A DNA stretch of 64,000 nt from Eretmocerus hayati (GCA_029851415.1 CM056742.1:145581121-145645120), one strand, 5' to 3'. Shown: positions 50,983-63,106, counted from the stretch's first letter. Program-made: numbers and translations. Notes: a model not told the origin generated them from the sequence alone.

Positions 50983-52494
50983 TACCTTGTCCAAGACTCA
51001 TGCGGCAGCGTAGTGGTACCAGTTACGAGACTGACACGGTAGTTCCGCGACACCTCTTCGGAACTCAGACGGCTGCACCTCAATGGTATTAGCGCAGCAG
51101 TACCAGTTCGCGACTGATACGGGAGCTCCGGGACACTTATTCGGGGCTTGGATGGTACCGCAACGGACAAATGTCGCGGAAGTATCGTATAATATGCATT
51201 GAGCCGATACTTTTGCACTGGTACTGTTATGGTACCGTCAAAGTTCCGAAAAAATGTTGTGAAATTCCCACATCAGTCACGAACTGGTACTACGTGGCTA
51301 GTACTGTCGCGGTACCGTCCGAGTTCCGGAGAAGTGTCACGAAGGTTCCGTATCAGTCTCAAAGTGGTACTGCTGCGCTGGTACGATTGTGGTACCATCC
51401 AAGTCCCGGAGAAGTGTCGCGAAGGTCCCGTATCAGTCTCGAACTAGTACTGCGGTGTTAGTACTGTCGCGGTACCGTCCAAGTTCCGGAGAAGTGTCAC
51501 GAAGGTTCCGTATCAGTCTCAAAGTGGTACTGCTGCGCTGGTACGATTGTGGTACCATCCAAGTCCCGGAGAAGTGTCGCGAAGGTCCCGTATCAGTCTC
51601 GAACTAGTACTGCGGTGTTAGTACTGTCGCGGTACCGTCCTAGTTCCGGAGAAGTGTCACGAAGGTTCCGTATCAGTCTCAAAATGGTACTGCTGCGCTG
51701 GTACGATTGTGGTACCATCCAAGTCCCGAAAAAGTGTTGCGAAGGTCCCGTATCAGTCTCGAACTAGTACTGCGGTGTTAGTACTGTCGCGGTACCATAT
51801 AAGTTCCGGAGAAGTGTCGTGAAGCTTCCGTATCAGTCTCGAATTGGTACTACGTCGCTAGTATTGTCAGGATACCGTCCAGGTTCCGAAAAAGTGTGCC
51901 GAAGGTTCCGTATCAGTCTCGAACTGGTACTACCGCGCTAGTACTGTCGCGGTACCGTCCAAGTTCCGGAGAATGGTCGCGAAGGTTCCGTATCAGTCTC
52001 GAACTGGTACTACCGCGCTAGTACTGTGGCGGTACCATCCAAGTTCCGGAGAATGGTCGCGAAGGTTCCGTATCAGTCTCGAACTGGTACCACAATAGTA
52101 CTGTTGCACTAGTACTTTTGTGGTATCATTCGGGTCCCAAAAAAGTGTCGTGGAACTGTCGTATAAGTCTCGAGCTGGTACTGCTGGGCTCGAACTGTCG
52201 CGGTACCGTCCAAATTCCGGAGAAGTGTCGCGAAGGTTCCGTATCAGTCGCGAACTGGTACTACGTCGCTAGTACTGTGGCGGTACCATCCAAGTCCCGA
52301 AAAAGTGTCGCGAAGGTCCCGTATCAGTCTCAAAGTGGTTCTGTTGCGCTGGTACGATTGAGGGTACCATACAAGTTCCGGAGAATTGTCGCGAAAGTTC
52401 CGTATCAGTCTCGAACTGGTACTACCGCGCTAGTACTGTCGCGGTACCGCCCAAATCCTGGAGAACTGTTGCGGAACTACCGCATGAGTCTTGG
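50983..52494. repeat. 80-bp tandem array with strand flip and terminal inverted repeats
   Basis: About 16 plus-oriented units start with GGTACCGTCC(A/G)AGTTCCGG at near-80-bp steps (51231, 51311, 51391, 51471 ... 52441). Two more units lie in inverse orientation at left (about 50990-51162). In the middle the units alternate between two subtypes, giving a 160-bp higher-order repeat; identical open frames start at 51389 and 51549. The outer ends are a perfect 15-bp inverted repeat, CCAAGACTCATGCGG (50992-51006) and its inverse (52480-52494). Each unit carries three GTAC palindromes. The long open frames are by-products: the unit length is not a multiple of three. Confidence 0.93.
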
Positions 52495-52522
52495 GCTGGT
52501 ATTGCATTAAGAGGATGTCGGA

Positions 52523-52685
52523 TACCGACATTGTCGAGTTTTCGGATTTCTCGATGAATTTTCGAGATATCGGGATTCTACTAAGTAACGCCGATTCCTT
52601 ATGGCTCATAGAATCGGCGTTACTTGTTAGATTTTTGATATCTCAAAAAATCATCGAGAAATACGAAAACTCGATCATGTCGGTA
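52523..52685. mobile_element. Short hairpin element next to the tandem array
   Basis: Palindrome: TACCGACATTGTCGAGTTTT at 52523 pairs with AAACTCGATCATGTCGGTA ending at 52685. Inner pairs include AAGTAACGCCGATTC / GAATCGGCGTTACTT around a loop at about 52594-52610. No TSD is evident. It follows the array terminus after 28 bp. Confidence 0.85.
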
Positions 52686-55600
52686 ACTGTACAATATTGA
52701 TAGGGCTCCGACGTCCCCTTAATGCTAGGTTGGCGCTTCTTGATTGGGTGTTGGGGGAACTGCTCTTTTTCAAAGATTCTGATCTCACCAAAGTCCATCC
52801 ACCATTGAGAAGAAGAAAGGGAGAAAAAAATATCATCGATGTATGGTTTGAAGTACTTTCACCCCATGCACGTAAATACACTACTTTTGAATCAAGTTCA
52901 ACGATGAGTCGTCGAGTACGAGCTAAGATAGAAATGACTCGACAAATTGTTAGTCAAAAATTTTGCGTAAGATGCGAATAAAGTTTCGCGGTTGATGGCA
53001 CAGTGAAAGAAAAACCAAAAGAATTTTGGCTCAAAAGTTACAATATTGAGCTGCTTGTTTGTGTTCAGGAAAACTTTGGTCCTTTCACTCTTCTGCGCGC
53101 GCATGCCCTTAGTTGAAGTTTCAAAGAAACAACCTATCAAAATTGCATGCACACATGTAAATCCAAACATATTGCACTCAAACACCTTCGCTGATGCAAA
53201 GCCGAGAATCGCAGTTCCGTGCCTGTGTGGTGGGACCCACCGGTGATCCCACCAATGTAAATCTCATAAAACAAACATTTCCATCGCCAGATGAGGACGA
53301 AGGAGACCCGCTGGTGGATCCCGCCACAGTTAACAAGTGAATACAAGCACATTCTCAGATGATAATCATTATGAGTGAAGGATGGGTAGTTTTGTACGAA
53401 GGACTGTTTATGGCACGAGCGAGGCGAATCCTTCGTAACCAAACGATCCATCTACACGCAGTCTCATACGATATTTTATAGCACGACAATTCAAAAATCA
53501 TGTTCAAAATTGCAATTTCTAGAGTGCTATAATAGTTTATCAAAACACCAAAAATCAGTGTCGAATTTTAGAACTTAGAATCTCACATGCCCGATTCTTT
53601 CTTGAACAAGTATAGAATTAATGTGCACTCGGTGTACATCGTATGTGCCCAATCAGCTTTCACGGAATTTGACGATGGAACTTTGAACAATCTTGAGAGC
53701 CAATGCAAGTGATTATGTAATTCTGTAATGAATAAAACTCTATTAACTTGAAATCGAAAATGAACATGATCAAGAATCAACGATGATTTATGAACTACGA
53801 ATGTTTTCATTTCCTGCGAAAATTATTAATTTGGAACTTACATCGTTGCAGTTCCACCATCAATTATCCATCTTCTTATACAACTCGTCATCGTGGAAAT
53901 CTGTCCCCCACGAAATATGAGAAACTTTCTTTCGATCAAATTACGAATAGCACGATATAATAATCCTTGCACCGATGATCAATCTCCGGCTGGCAAATAT
54001 CGAGGAAGAGTTCAAATCAAATCTTGAAATGAGAATGAGCTATAGATTGGTATAGTTTGTAGTTGACGTGCAAAGATTAAACTCAAAGAGATGAAAAATT
54101 ATCCACAATTCAGAAGAATTTAACGTAATCTACGAGAGCTTTTCTTCAGTTTTCGAGATGTGTATGGTGAGTATAGATTTCCTGGTTTGCGGTTCACTGC
54201 ATCACGATGATGATAAATTATCGTGTTAAACCCGATGTCGCATTAGAACTTGATAGACAGCTTTACATTTGCACGATTTGGAAGTGAATTTTGACCCCAG
54301 GCTCAAACTCGTCTCAATCTTTTTTATGCATTGGACGGTGAAAATGTGTGACCTTTTGTAAGTTAACAACCTGCTATATTTTCTCATAAGGACTCGAATT
54401 TGGGTTATGTATTGGAAAGCCGCATTCAGTTTGCTCATAAACATGGAATCGTCCATGGGATGAATGGTTTTAGACGATTTTCTTGAATTATGTTGTGATT
54501 GAGTTTGTCAGCTGTGAGCTTCGACCTATTAAGCTTTTGTGATTTTTTCATTCTCCGATTAGATCGTAAATTAAGATAAGAATTTTTGAGTCCGGACGAA
54601 ACTACCGAGTGTAGGAGTAACTGAAAAATGGGCTTTCATATCTTTATCCATGAACAGAGAGAAAGGAAACTGCAGCCAAAAAACTTGATCTGGAATGTAA
54701 ATCTAAAGCTACAAATGAGCCACGACTATAGCTTTCTCTCATCAGACACTCAAAAATCCATGTAGCTCTAAACAATTGATTGCTCTCCAAAAACAGACAG
54801 GCATAACTTATTTCACATAGTACAAGTACAGTACACATACGTTGGATTAGGATCAAACGTGACCACTTTTCCGTTCTAAGATCTCAAAATCTAAATCGAG
54901 CACCGAGACTAATGCACTGAAATCGGGGAGGCCGCGGGCTACTTCGCAAATATAACTTCGGCATTTGCAGCAATAGCCTTGAGGAGTATATGCGCGATTT
55001 GATCTCTGTACTCCCCCGCAGCATCGGATCAAGCAAGACCAGTTCAATCTATAAAATATACCTATAGATGGTATGCAAGTGGCAAGTGCACCAAGAGATA
55101 AGGGCATAATATTAGCTTGGAAAGTGCAGTGTGAACGATCTGATGCTCTTTTTACTTTGTCACGAGTGCGTGCAAAATGACCGCCTTAGGGTGTACGGTA
55201 CATACAAGAAAACCTCATACCACATGGTACTGTAACAGACTTATACCTATTCGTTTCTCAGGTAGTTTCTTTACAGTCATTGCTATGGATGTGTAAGCCG
55301 AGTGTATGCAATTCGTCCGTGTCATATGTAATTTTTTTCATTCACAGACGCCAATTCCAACACTACATAGACATGAGCGTAAGTCTGTACACGGAAATCA
55401 GATTTTTTTCGCGACACGCTACTCTGATTGCAGAGTCTGCGACTCAATAGCATGAAGTCTTTAGTTTAGATGTATAGCCTCGAGTTACTGTCGTACTTTG
55501 ACTTTTTCTGCTGGTATTTTGTGGTGGTGATAGTGGTAGTGTCGCTATCCTTGCGGAAGGATAAGTAGTTACCATATCCTTCTGGAGAATTGTTTCGAGT

Positions 55601-56252
55601 GCAGTGAATAAAATTTCAATTGAGATATTTTCAATTCAACAATTGTTACGCGGTGGAAAAGTTAGATGATGTAATATTAGACCAAAAGTTTTGAAAAACT
55701 GTTTTAAAAATTCATAATGAATTGGAAAAGTATGAGACAATACCGGGTTACCAACAAACACATTATATTTTCTAAAATGAACAATTTCTGAATAATATTT
55801 TGAGCTCTGACAAGGCGTTGGAGAAAAAGTCTGAAATTCCACCTTATGCATCTATCATTATAGTTTCTACTCGATGAGGTGCTTCCAGTTTTTTTGGAAT
55901 TTTTTTCTTATGAATTCGAAAATAAGCTCCCTCGATTCCAATGTTGTCTACAGGCAGAATAGCTTTTTCATTTTTGGAAACATCCTCTCATACCGCTGCT
56001 TCAACATGAGTACATAGTTGGAAACCAAGTGATTCAACTGATTCTCGTAAAAGCGATCAACGTGCTTTACTCGAATGAAAGTAAAACAGGAATATATTGG
56101 ATTTCTTGAAGAAAAAAAAGATTATTGTGACTGCTTATAAAATATTTGGATTTGAAACTCGAACTAGAGACTGATCTGAAATCATCCTGAGAATATTGTT
56201 GAGATAGAGTACTATCGAGGAGTACTATTAGAAGATAGTAAAGCTCGTCAGA
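52686..56252. other. Gene-free stretch with a GTGGGACCCAC hairpin
   Basis: Unsupported ORFs only (up to 104 aa). At 53228-53258 GTGGTGGGACCCACCGG and GATCCCACC form a small hairpin similar in style to the one at 59648-59675. A looser copy, CCGCTGGTGGATCCCGCC, follows at about 53309-53326. No exon with both splice signals was recognised. Confidence 0.45.
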
Positions 56253-56254
56253 TA

Positions 56255-56999
56255 CCGTCAAATTGGTCAATTTTGGTACGATTTGAGTACTTTTTATCCC
56301 ATTTGGCTAGGCATTTCTATATACATTGACAAAACCCATGTTTTGTAAGTGTACCAAAGTTAGACCCCGATGGGGCAACTTTGGTACACCTGCGAAATAT
56401 TCCAATATAAGCCCCTGCGTTGCGAGCAAAGCAATTTTAATCGTTCAGAAGTCTTGTTCTGAACTGTTTGAAACATTTTAGAGCCTTACGGACCGTTACT
56501 AGGTTCAAAATAAGTCAAAAAAGAGCTGACATACAGAATTGAACAAAAGTTACCCCGCCGTAATGCTTTTTACCTAGAGCGGGGTAACTTTGGTACACAT
56601 TTTCACCGTTTTTTGCCTGTTTTTCATTCATTAAAATTCCAAATGCTGTAAATACCCCGATGTAACGATGGTTTCTTCAATATGGTGATATATGTAGTCA
56701 AAATGTACAGTTACTCACCCGTAGTTCGTTCTGGAACAGTTCTTGCCAGGTACACTAACTGGACCACACGCGTATTATCGCTGCTAAATCAGCCTTTTCG
56801 GAGAAAGCTCCAATAAAAAACTACAGTCATTCACACAGGATCTACGTTGGCTCAACATATTTTTCATGGGTGTGTCAAGAAGGCCGAATAGGTTTCAGAG
56901 CAATAGAATCATCTACCTTGCCAAACGCGGCTCTGAAAGTCATTTTTCAGAGGTGTACCAAATTTGCACCCACAGTACCAAAGTTACCCAATTTGACGG
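56255..56999. mobile_element. TIR element with GTGTACCAAAGTT repeats
   Basis: Ends CCGTCAAATTGG (left, after TA) and CCAATTTGACGG (right). The motif GTACCAAAGTTA or its inverse occurs at about 56350, 56382, 56586, 56956 and 56975. Two copies near 56348-56390 form a palindrome of about 43 bp around GACCCCGATGGGG. Non-coding. The layout parallels the 41582 element (few sites, TA context, no transposase) with a different motif. Confidence 0.65.
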
Positions 57000-57000
57000 T

Positions 57001-57345
57001 CCTATAACAAGGGGAACACCAACCTTGTGGGTCCTGGATCTTGACGAAACTTTGGGAATCCTCTTGTTTTGGTGAGAAATGAAGGTACCAAGAAGGGTTT
57101 CGTCCAATGGGCCTCCCATCCCGAGATACAGCCATGGAAATTGACATTGTTCATATGGGCCCATGTTAAAATGACACATTATATAGTAGATATACTGACA
57201 ATGCTGAACTCCATGGTTGTATCTCAGGATAGGAGCCCCATTGGACGAAACCCTTTTGGGTACCTTCATTTCTCACCAAAACAAGAAGGTTCCCAAAATT
57301 TCGTCAAGATCCAGGACCCGCGAGGTTGGTGCTCCCCTCGTAAGT
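57001..57345. mobile_element. Hairpin MITE, AGTGGACT family, well preserved
   Basis: A full-length palindrome abuts the right end of the 56255 element. Arms: AACAAGGGGAACACCAACCT / AGGTTGGTGCTCCCCTCGT and CTTGTTTTGGTGAGAAATGA / TCATTTCTCACCAAAACAAG. The hinge is near 57175. The overlapping 109-, 92-, 69- and 66-aa frames are mirror products. Confidence 0.8.
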
Positions 57346-57558
57346 AATTCTGATGAACGGCAAGGTGGAGAAAAATGATGGTTGGAAAGCGATTTTCTTA
57401 TGATGTCAAAGAACTTCACATTGATGTCGTTGCATGTCAGCTATTTCGGACATTCAAAGGGAGTTTTTTTCATTAATCTAACCTAAAAGTGCCGCGTTTG
57501 AACCCAACTGTAGGGTTTTAACAATGAAAAAATCCAGCGTCACTTGGCTTTCGAGTCC

Positions 57559-57659
57559 TCAACCAATTCCAGGCACTGGCGAATACGCCTCTCCCGCGGT
57601 GTAGGCGCCGTAGTCATCGTGGCCAAAGAACGTACTTGAGTCTTTGGTGTTCTGCTGCG
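57559..57659 (-). CDS. Candidate terminal coding exon
   Basis: On the minus strand a branch-like GAACTAAAG and a pyrimidine-leaning TCTCTGCATCATACCAG (AG at 57660-57661) precede a GC-rich open segment. After two bases it reads QQNTKDSSTFFGHDDYGAYT then AGEAYSPVPGIG and TGA (57559-57561). Codon choice (GGC GCC TAC ACC GCG) and composition stand out sharply from the AT-rich flanks. The two leading bases need a phase-1 upstream exon, which fits the donor at 63107 exactly, and also the one at 19108 if order allowed (it does not). I do not recognise the peptide. No clear poly(A) signal was found nearby. Confidence 0.42.
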
Positions 57660-57661
57660 CT

Positions 57662-59633
57662 GGTATGATGCAGAGACTTTAGTTCATTTATTGGCCGCAC
57701 CAACTACAGCGCTTAAACCGCGAATCAAACTCTAACCCTCGATTTAGAAACGACTATGAATACCAGAGTCAGTACGGAAATTCAGGACGAATACATACTA
57801 TTTTTCCCTCAAGAACAAGTCGAACAAGCTCTTCAGTAAACACAACAATACAAATTGAACATTTTATAAGAATAAGGGCTCGAGTTTTTTATGCCACGCA
57901 CGGATTTTATCCATGTCATGATATTCTCACGAAAGGACTCTGTTTGAATCGTAGAAAATGAGCTACGTGAAAATCCACTCCCATGCCCTAGTAACTTCAA
58001 ACTCAACATATCTATCGGGATCTATATTATGATCGTTTTCAGAGAAATTGCTCTAGTTACTGGGTACACGCATAAGTATAGAATCACATTTTTTTTCAAA
58101 ACAGAAAGCTCGTGCCAAGTTGAATATAGGCTTGGTGGTATCATAACTACCTTGCGACGACGTCCTTGGGGTAATTGATGCTCTGACTAATCGAACTCTC
58201 ACTCATAAATCGCGTGATTAATCCTTATCGATATCGATTTCGACGTACAATTACATCTCGCTTTGCCGGCAATTAGCGACCTATAGCAAACCTCCTGTCT
58301 AGAGCACTACTGCAGTTCCCATATATTTACAAAGAAATTGTATAACGCACCATATTACAACGCATATCGTCGAAATAACAACTATCTGATGATCGTGTAT
58401 GTTGTATACGTTTCTTAGGCACGAAACCTACATATTTTCTCTATATCAATGCAATCATTATTATATACGAAGAAGTCCATTCAATCCATAGAAATGGAAA
58501 TAATGGGAATTTCAGCCACGGTGATGTCGTGCGAGAAAAAAAGTACCATTGAAAAAGGAGAAGAAACTGTATGAAGATGGCAAAGATGTTCGCATTCGAT
58601 CATGTAATGAGGCCCACCAAATAAGTAAGATTCGCTCCAGTTGCTCGCGTGAGTCCTTGCGTATCTATGTATATGGCCAAGACTTGCAACTTGCAAGAAA
58701 GACCGGCAATTGCGAGACAGTTATACAATCTTCAGTTCATGTGTGTGTTGGAGTCATGAGTGTCTTAGCATGGGCATCAAGTTTTACCAATATAGACATT
58801 ATCTTTGTCATTTGGGAGAAGCGATAATAACAGAACAATCCTTATGGGATTGAATTACATATTTACGGTGTTTATTTATTGCAAGGGTGATGTGCGAGAG
58901 GAAAATTTGGATGAAAAATTACGGTTACGTAGTTAATAATTAAACCAGTAGAAAAGAGGCACCCGAATACTTTCTATACAGAACTGGAAACTTTTTACCG
59001 AAGATCATTATCATGGAAAAAATGTAGACACTACATTTTTTTTATTCTATCACATATGCAAAAAAATTGTCTGAAATTTTCTGGTTGCGATAGAATAAAG
59101 TAATATATTAGCTGAAATCTGCACATCCGAATTCAAGCAAAATTATTCATACATTGTTGAGATGACTTCATTGGTATTACCGAAAGCAAAATTCTTTATC
59201 ACGTTGAAATTTGATAATGACGTATGATAAATCAATAGAAAAAAGAGATTATCACCAAGGATGATTTGTCAAAGATTGTATATTTGTTATTGATTTATAT
59301 TTTTTCTGCTTATCGATCATTTTCGTGAGTCGAAAGCAGCTATATATATAAACATAAACTTTATTTTGAGTTTCGTTTCTTCTTGTTATCCACATTTGTA
59401 CATGAGAACCTGGAATTTCGATTATAAAATAAGAACTATGAATCCTAACTATCAAAATCTTCTCATTATTGATGTTTAATACTCTCGAAAGAAATTACAA
59501 CAAAGTTCGCATTTAGTTCAGCACACTTTCACCTGCTCAAAAACCATCAAAATGTTACTCGTGTGAAATGCATGGAAATGAGTCAACGATTTTGCTCATT
59601 GAAGAATATTAAAATACACTCGAAAATACATCA
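57662..59633. other. Gene-free stretch
   Basis: A possible intron between the two minus-strand exon candidates. A 19-codon ATG frame at about 58150-58209 (minus, MSESSISQSINYPKDVVAR, then stop) looks coding-like but lacks convincing splice sites. Other ORFs are unsupported. Confidence 0.4.
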
Positions 59634-59680
59634 TTAACACGTTCGCTGCGGCGGGCCCCACCGATGGGTCTCGCCGCACA
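59634..59680. mobile_element. Possible piggyBac-like terminus
   Basis: TTAA (59634-59637) is followed by CACGTTCGCTGCGGCGGGCC and a GC-rich mini-hairpin, GGCGGGCCCCACCGATGGGTCTCGCC. A TTAA target and a CG-rich hairpin terminus are seen in piggyBac-like elements, but I could not find the opposite end. It may be the left end of the element that carries the dispersed repeat at 59800. Confidence 0.3.
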
Positions 59681-59799
59681 CAATCACGAAATTAGATTTT
59701 TATATGGTATCGCGTCCTCTGTTTTTCTTGATTTTACTCGTAAAAAGTTTGATATTTTGTACAATAAACTTTCAATGAAGATCATATTAGTATATGGGT

Positions 59800-60757
59800 A
59801 GTTCCGTGGGAACTTTGAAATAATGTATGCCTGCTTGTACGAACCCTTAAAACGCTTGGGAAAAAATTCCCGCAGGTCATTTTCGACGTATTTTTTGGTG
59901 TTATTTTTGGCGCAATTGTTAGATTAGCGATCCAGGGTCGCCAAAAAAAATTATCATCGAAAAAGGAGTCAAAATATCAGGTCCGTGAGCTGTGGTTTTT
60001 CATTTTTTCGACCTTTGTGAGTGCATAGCACCACCGAGAGGCTCACTCGGGTTTCGGACGGTCAAACTTTTCAAATTTGATGATATTAAGCACCAAATCC
60101 CATTACTATGAGAGCCCAAAGACCACTTTTTGTGTGTGCGCTGAGTACGTACATTTTGTGGCTCAATTTTCCGTAAAATTTTACTCCCTCAGCATTCCTC
60201 GATAGAAGTGAATTTGCCTTATCCTAGACTTTTCCGCACCAACTCATTCTTAAAGTAAATCGTCAGGCGCAACTTTTCCATGCCTCAGAATTTCGAAAAA
60301 AAATGGATAATCACACTTTGCGGAGTACTTTTCGGGAAAAATCTAGTTTTGCTAAATTTTTATGTCAGGTTCGTGTGGTATCAGTGCGACCCTTAATCGC
60401 GAGACTACAGAGATCCTAGTCAGTTTTTTTCGAAGTATTTGATGGTCAAATCAAAATTCCAAAACCTCAAAGCTGTAGCTCAAACCGCTTGGCCGTGAGA
60501 TCAATTTTAGTGGCGAAATGTCAGGTCCGTGTGTTGCTTAAAAATGTCAGGTTCGTGTGACGCTACCGCGTCTCTCCATGTTATTCTTATGGCACTGATG
60601 AGTGGGAAAATTTACATCCTTGCGCGAGTTACTTATGCTTCATATGTTTCAAAAAAATCGAAAAATCCTTCTTAGAACCCTCGGAAAAGAGATTTGGGGT
60701 TGGCACATTTTCGACCCTCAAATATCGAAATTTCCGCGGAACTACCGATATTTATTT
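59800..60757 (+). repeat. Dispersed repeat, copy 2
   Basis: The second, longer copy of the repeat at 6745-7560, in the same orientation. The motif ATGTCAGGT(T/C)CGTGTG recurs inside at about 60363, 60517 and 60545, with a looser ATATCAGGTCCGTGAG at 59974. Copy 1 has only degraded traces of it. No conserved reading frame. Confidence 0.75.
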
Positions 60758-63106
60758 CTCGCCTCCCTTCGCTTTCCCAATTTGAGCCTCAAATCAGAAT
60801 CAAGCAAGCAGGAATAGCTGAATTGCGTGCTTAGGTAAGCATATTCATTGGAGATTATTCGACCTCTTTCCTCCATGGAATTCATGAATATTTGCGGGAT
60901 AGAGCAAAGTCCGAATCACCTTGACTCTTGAAATAGCTCCGCTTTCGCAAAATTGTCATAGACGCACAAATTGTAGGCAAAAAATGTTACTTTGCTTGAG
61001 CAAACACGTAGAGGCACACAGAAAAATCAAGAAAAAAGAAGGTAACAAGAATAAAGATTTTATTCTGTATGGATGTAAGTACACTTGAGCTCAAGAATGG
61101 AGCAAGCTTTGAAGTGACATCGTCATCTTCAAGCGATGTTCCAATCCGGCAATATAAGAGGACGGGTCGGCATGCGGCACATCCGTCACGTGGCCTCATC
61201 CGAATTCCAAACGCGATTATTCTGCAGCGTGTTTGATCGGCCTCCTAGAAATTACCATGATTCGAACATTGCCTTCGCTCTTTGCTTCTTCACGAATGAG
61301 CCAAATCAAAAAAATTGCAAAAAAGAATTCTAGCAAGACCCACAAAAAAAAAACCAATGTTTGTAGTTGCAATTTTTTGCGAAGTCGCTGATGAATTTTG
61401 AAACACAAGTGGTCAATTAAAGTACACAATGAGTTCTTGCTCCATACGCCTCTATAATAGACAAATTTATGACCTTGGTATTATTCGACTAAGCAAACTC
61501 AAAGAATGATGATGCGATTTGTAATTCCTGATCAATCAGTCAATCGCAGACAGACAACTCAAAAACTGCCCCGTCACATCATTCAATGAACAATATTACC
61601 CAATGGTCACCGCTCACCTTACATGCAAATTCTAAGTAACAACAAACCTATACTGTATATTTTTACGAGTATACGATATTGCCTGGAGCTTTAGAGTGGC
61701 GATCGCCGCAGGTGGTAAATATCAAAAAGGACATTGCAAAGATGCTTAAGCATCTCATCGTATGTGCGACAGAAAAAGTCGTCTTTCAAGGATGGTATAA
61801 GCACATAGGTGCTTATAAGTACACGAGCACGTGCAGCTTTTGACGACTTTGCTTCTGTGTCATTACTCATGTACTTGTAATAGTGCTTATTGAATACTAA
61901 TAAGTCTATGTACATCTATGAGGCGAAATTTTCGACTTCCAATATACAGGTACATTGCACTCAAGTTATGGTTGACGTTTTTCGTGATGAAAGCACGTGT
62001 GTACACACAAGTCCAAGTGCAAATAATATCCAGACGGTGCGAACGAACATAGATATATTTGTTGGGGTACGATCGAGTTGGATTTTTGCGAAGACGAGGC
62101 TTATATTTACATTTCTCTAACACCCAAACAGACTTTCTGCATAATGCTTCAAGCGTGTCTATAATGCGAATATCTACACTTATACGTAAAATTTGATGTT
62201 GACCTCGCATAGTTTTCAGTGATATTTGAATGTCCTTTGGCTGAAATTTTAGAAACAGAAATAAAAACATTCTTGGATATCGGCAACCAAATATCATGCC
62301 ATCACTGTTCAAGAGTATTTTAAGCAGTGGCCACAAGGTACAAAGTGCGACATTATTTTCATCGATGTATTGGTCGTGAGTATTTCGTAAGAATCCTATG
62401 GTAATTCGGTATCATAATCATGAGCGTAATAATGACTCTAAGATTCAGCTTGAATATCACAGATTAAGTCTTTCAGATAACGAGAAAATTTCAAAATCTA
62501 CATCAAAATCTCATCAAATGAATCGCTGCTTACATAATCAGAGGCAAGCTGAGAGATGAGAGTGAAATAAAAAGATCTTGTTCAAAGATATTTTCGGTAC
62601 AAATGAATTCTTGATCACCTGTTTCAATATAGCAAAAACAAATTTTCATAAATTGAGGAGCAATGTAACGTAATTGTGATATAATGATTAATTACTCGCC
62701 CGCGAGAATGAAAAGAACCGAATTGATTAGTCGTGAATAAAAATAGACCGACGCTAGACGATTAAATAGAAAATTGATAATATTTTCATATGTAAATGTC
62801 TTAAGCAAGTTTCTAACTAACCAAAATGTACGAAATAGTAAGGAAATTTCCCCTAATGATTCTAATATTCAATACGAAAGCTTCTGTCATGTTTACATGA
62901 TAAGTTGCCACTCGCAAAATATCATTGGCAGACGTTCTCATAGTTTCAGACCCACGTGACATTCACACATTTTTATTTCAGCTAAACTCGTAGGACTGCC
63001 TGACATAAGAATTCATCAAAGAATTCTTACGTCTGGTTCGAATAACTGTTACGATAAAAACGCCGCGATGCCATAACGATTAGAAAAATTGAAAAAAAGT
63101 ACTCAC
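60758..63106. other. Gene-free stretch
   Basis: Unsupported ORFs, the longest 149 aa on the minus strand (61887-62336) with no motif. It would be intronic if the exon at 63107-63176 is real. Confidence 0.45.

Noticed and set aside
50983..52494. CRISPR-like regular array
   Set aside because: There are no unique spacers between constant repeats; the whole 80-bp unit repeats, in a eukaryotic repeat context.
53228..53330. GTGGGACCCAC hairpins as a terminator or RNA element
   Set aside because: Short GC-rich dyads like those at 59648 are better explained as transposon end fragments; no transcription context is visible.
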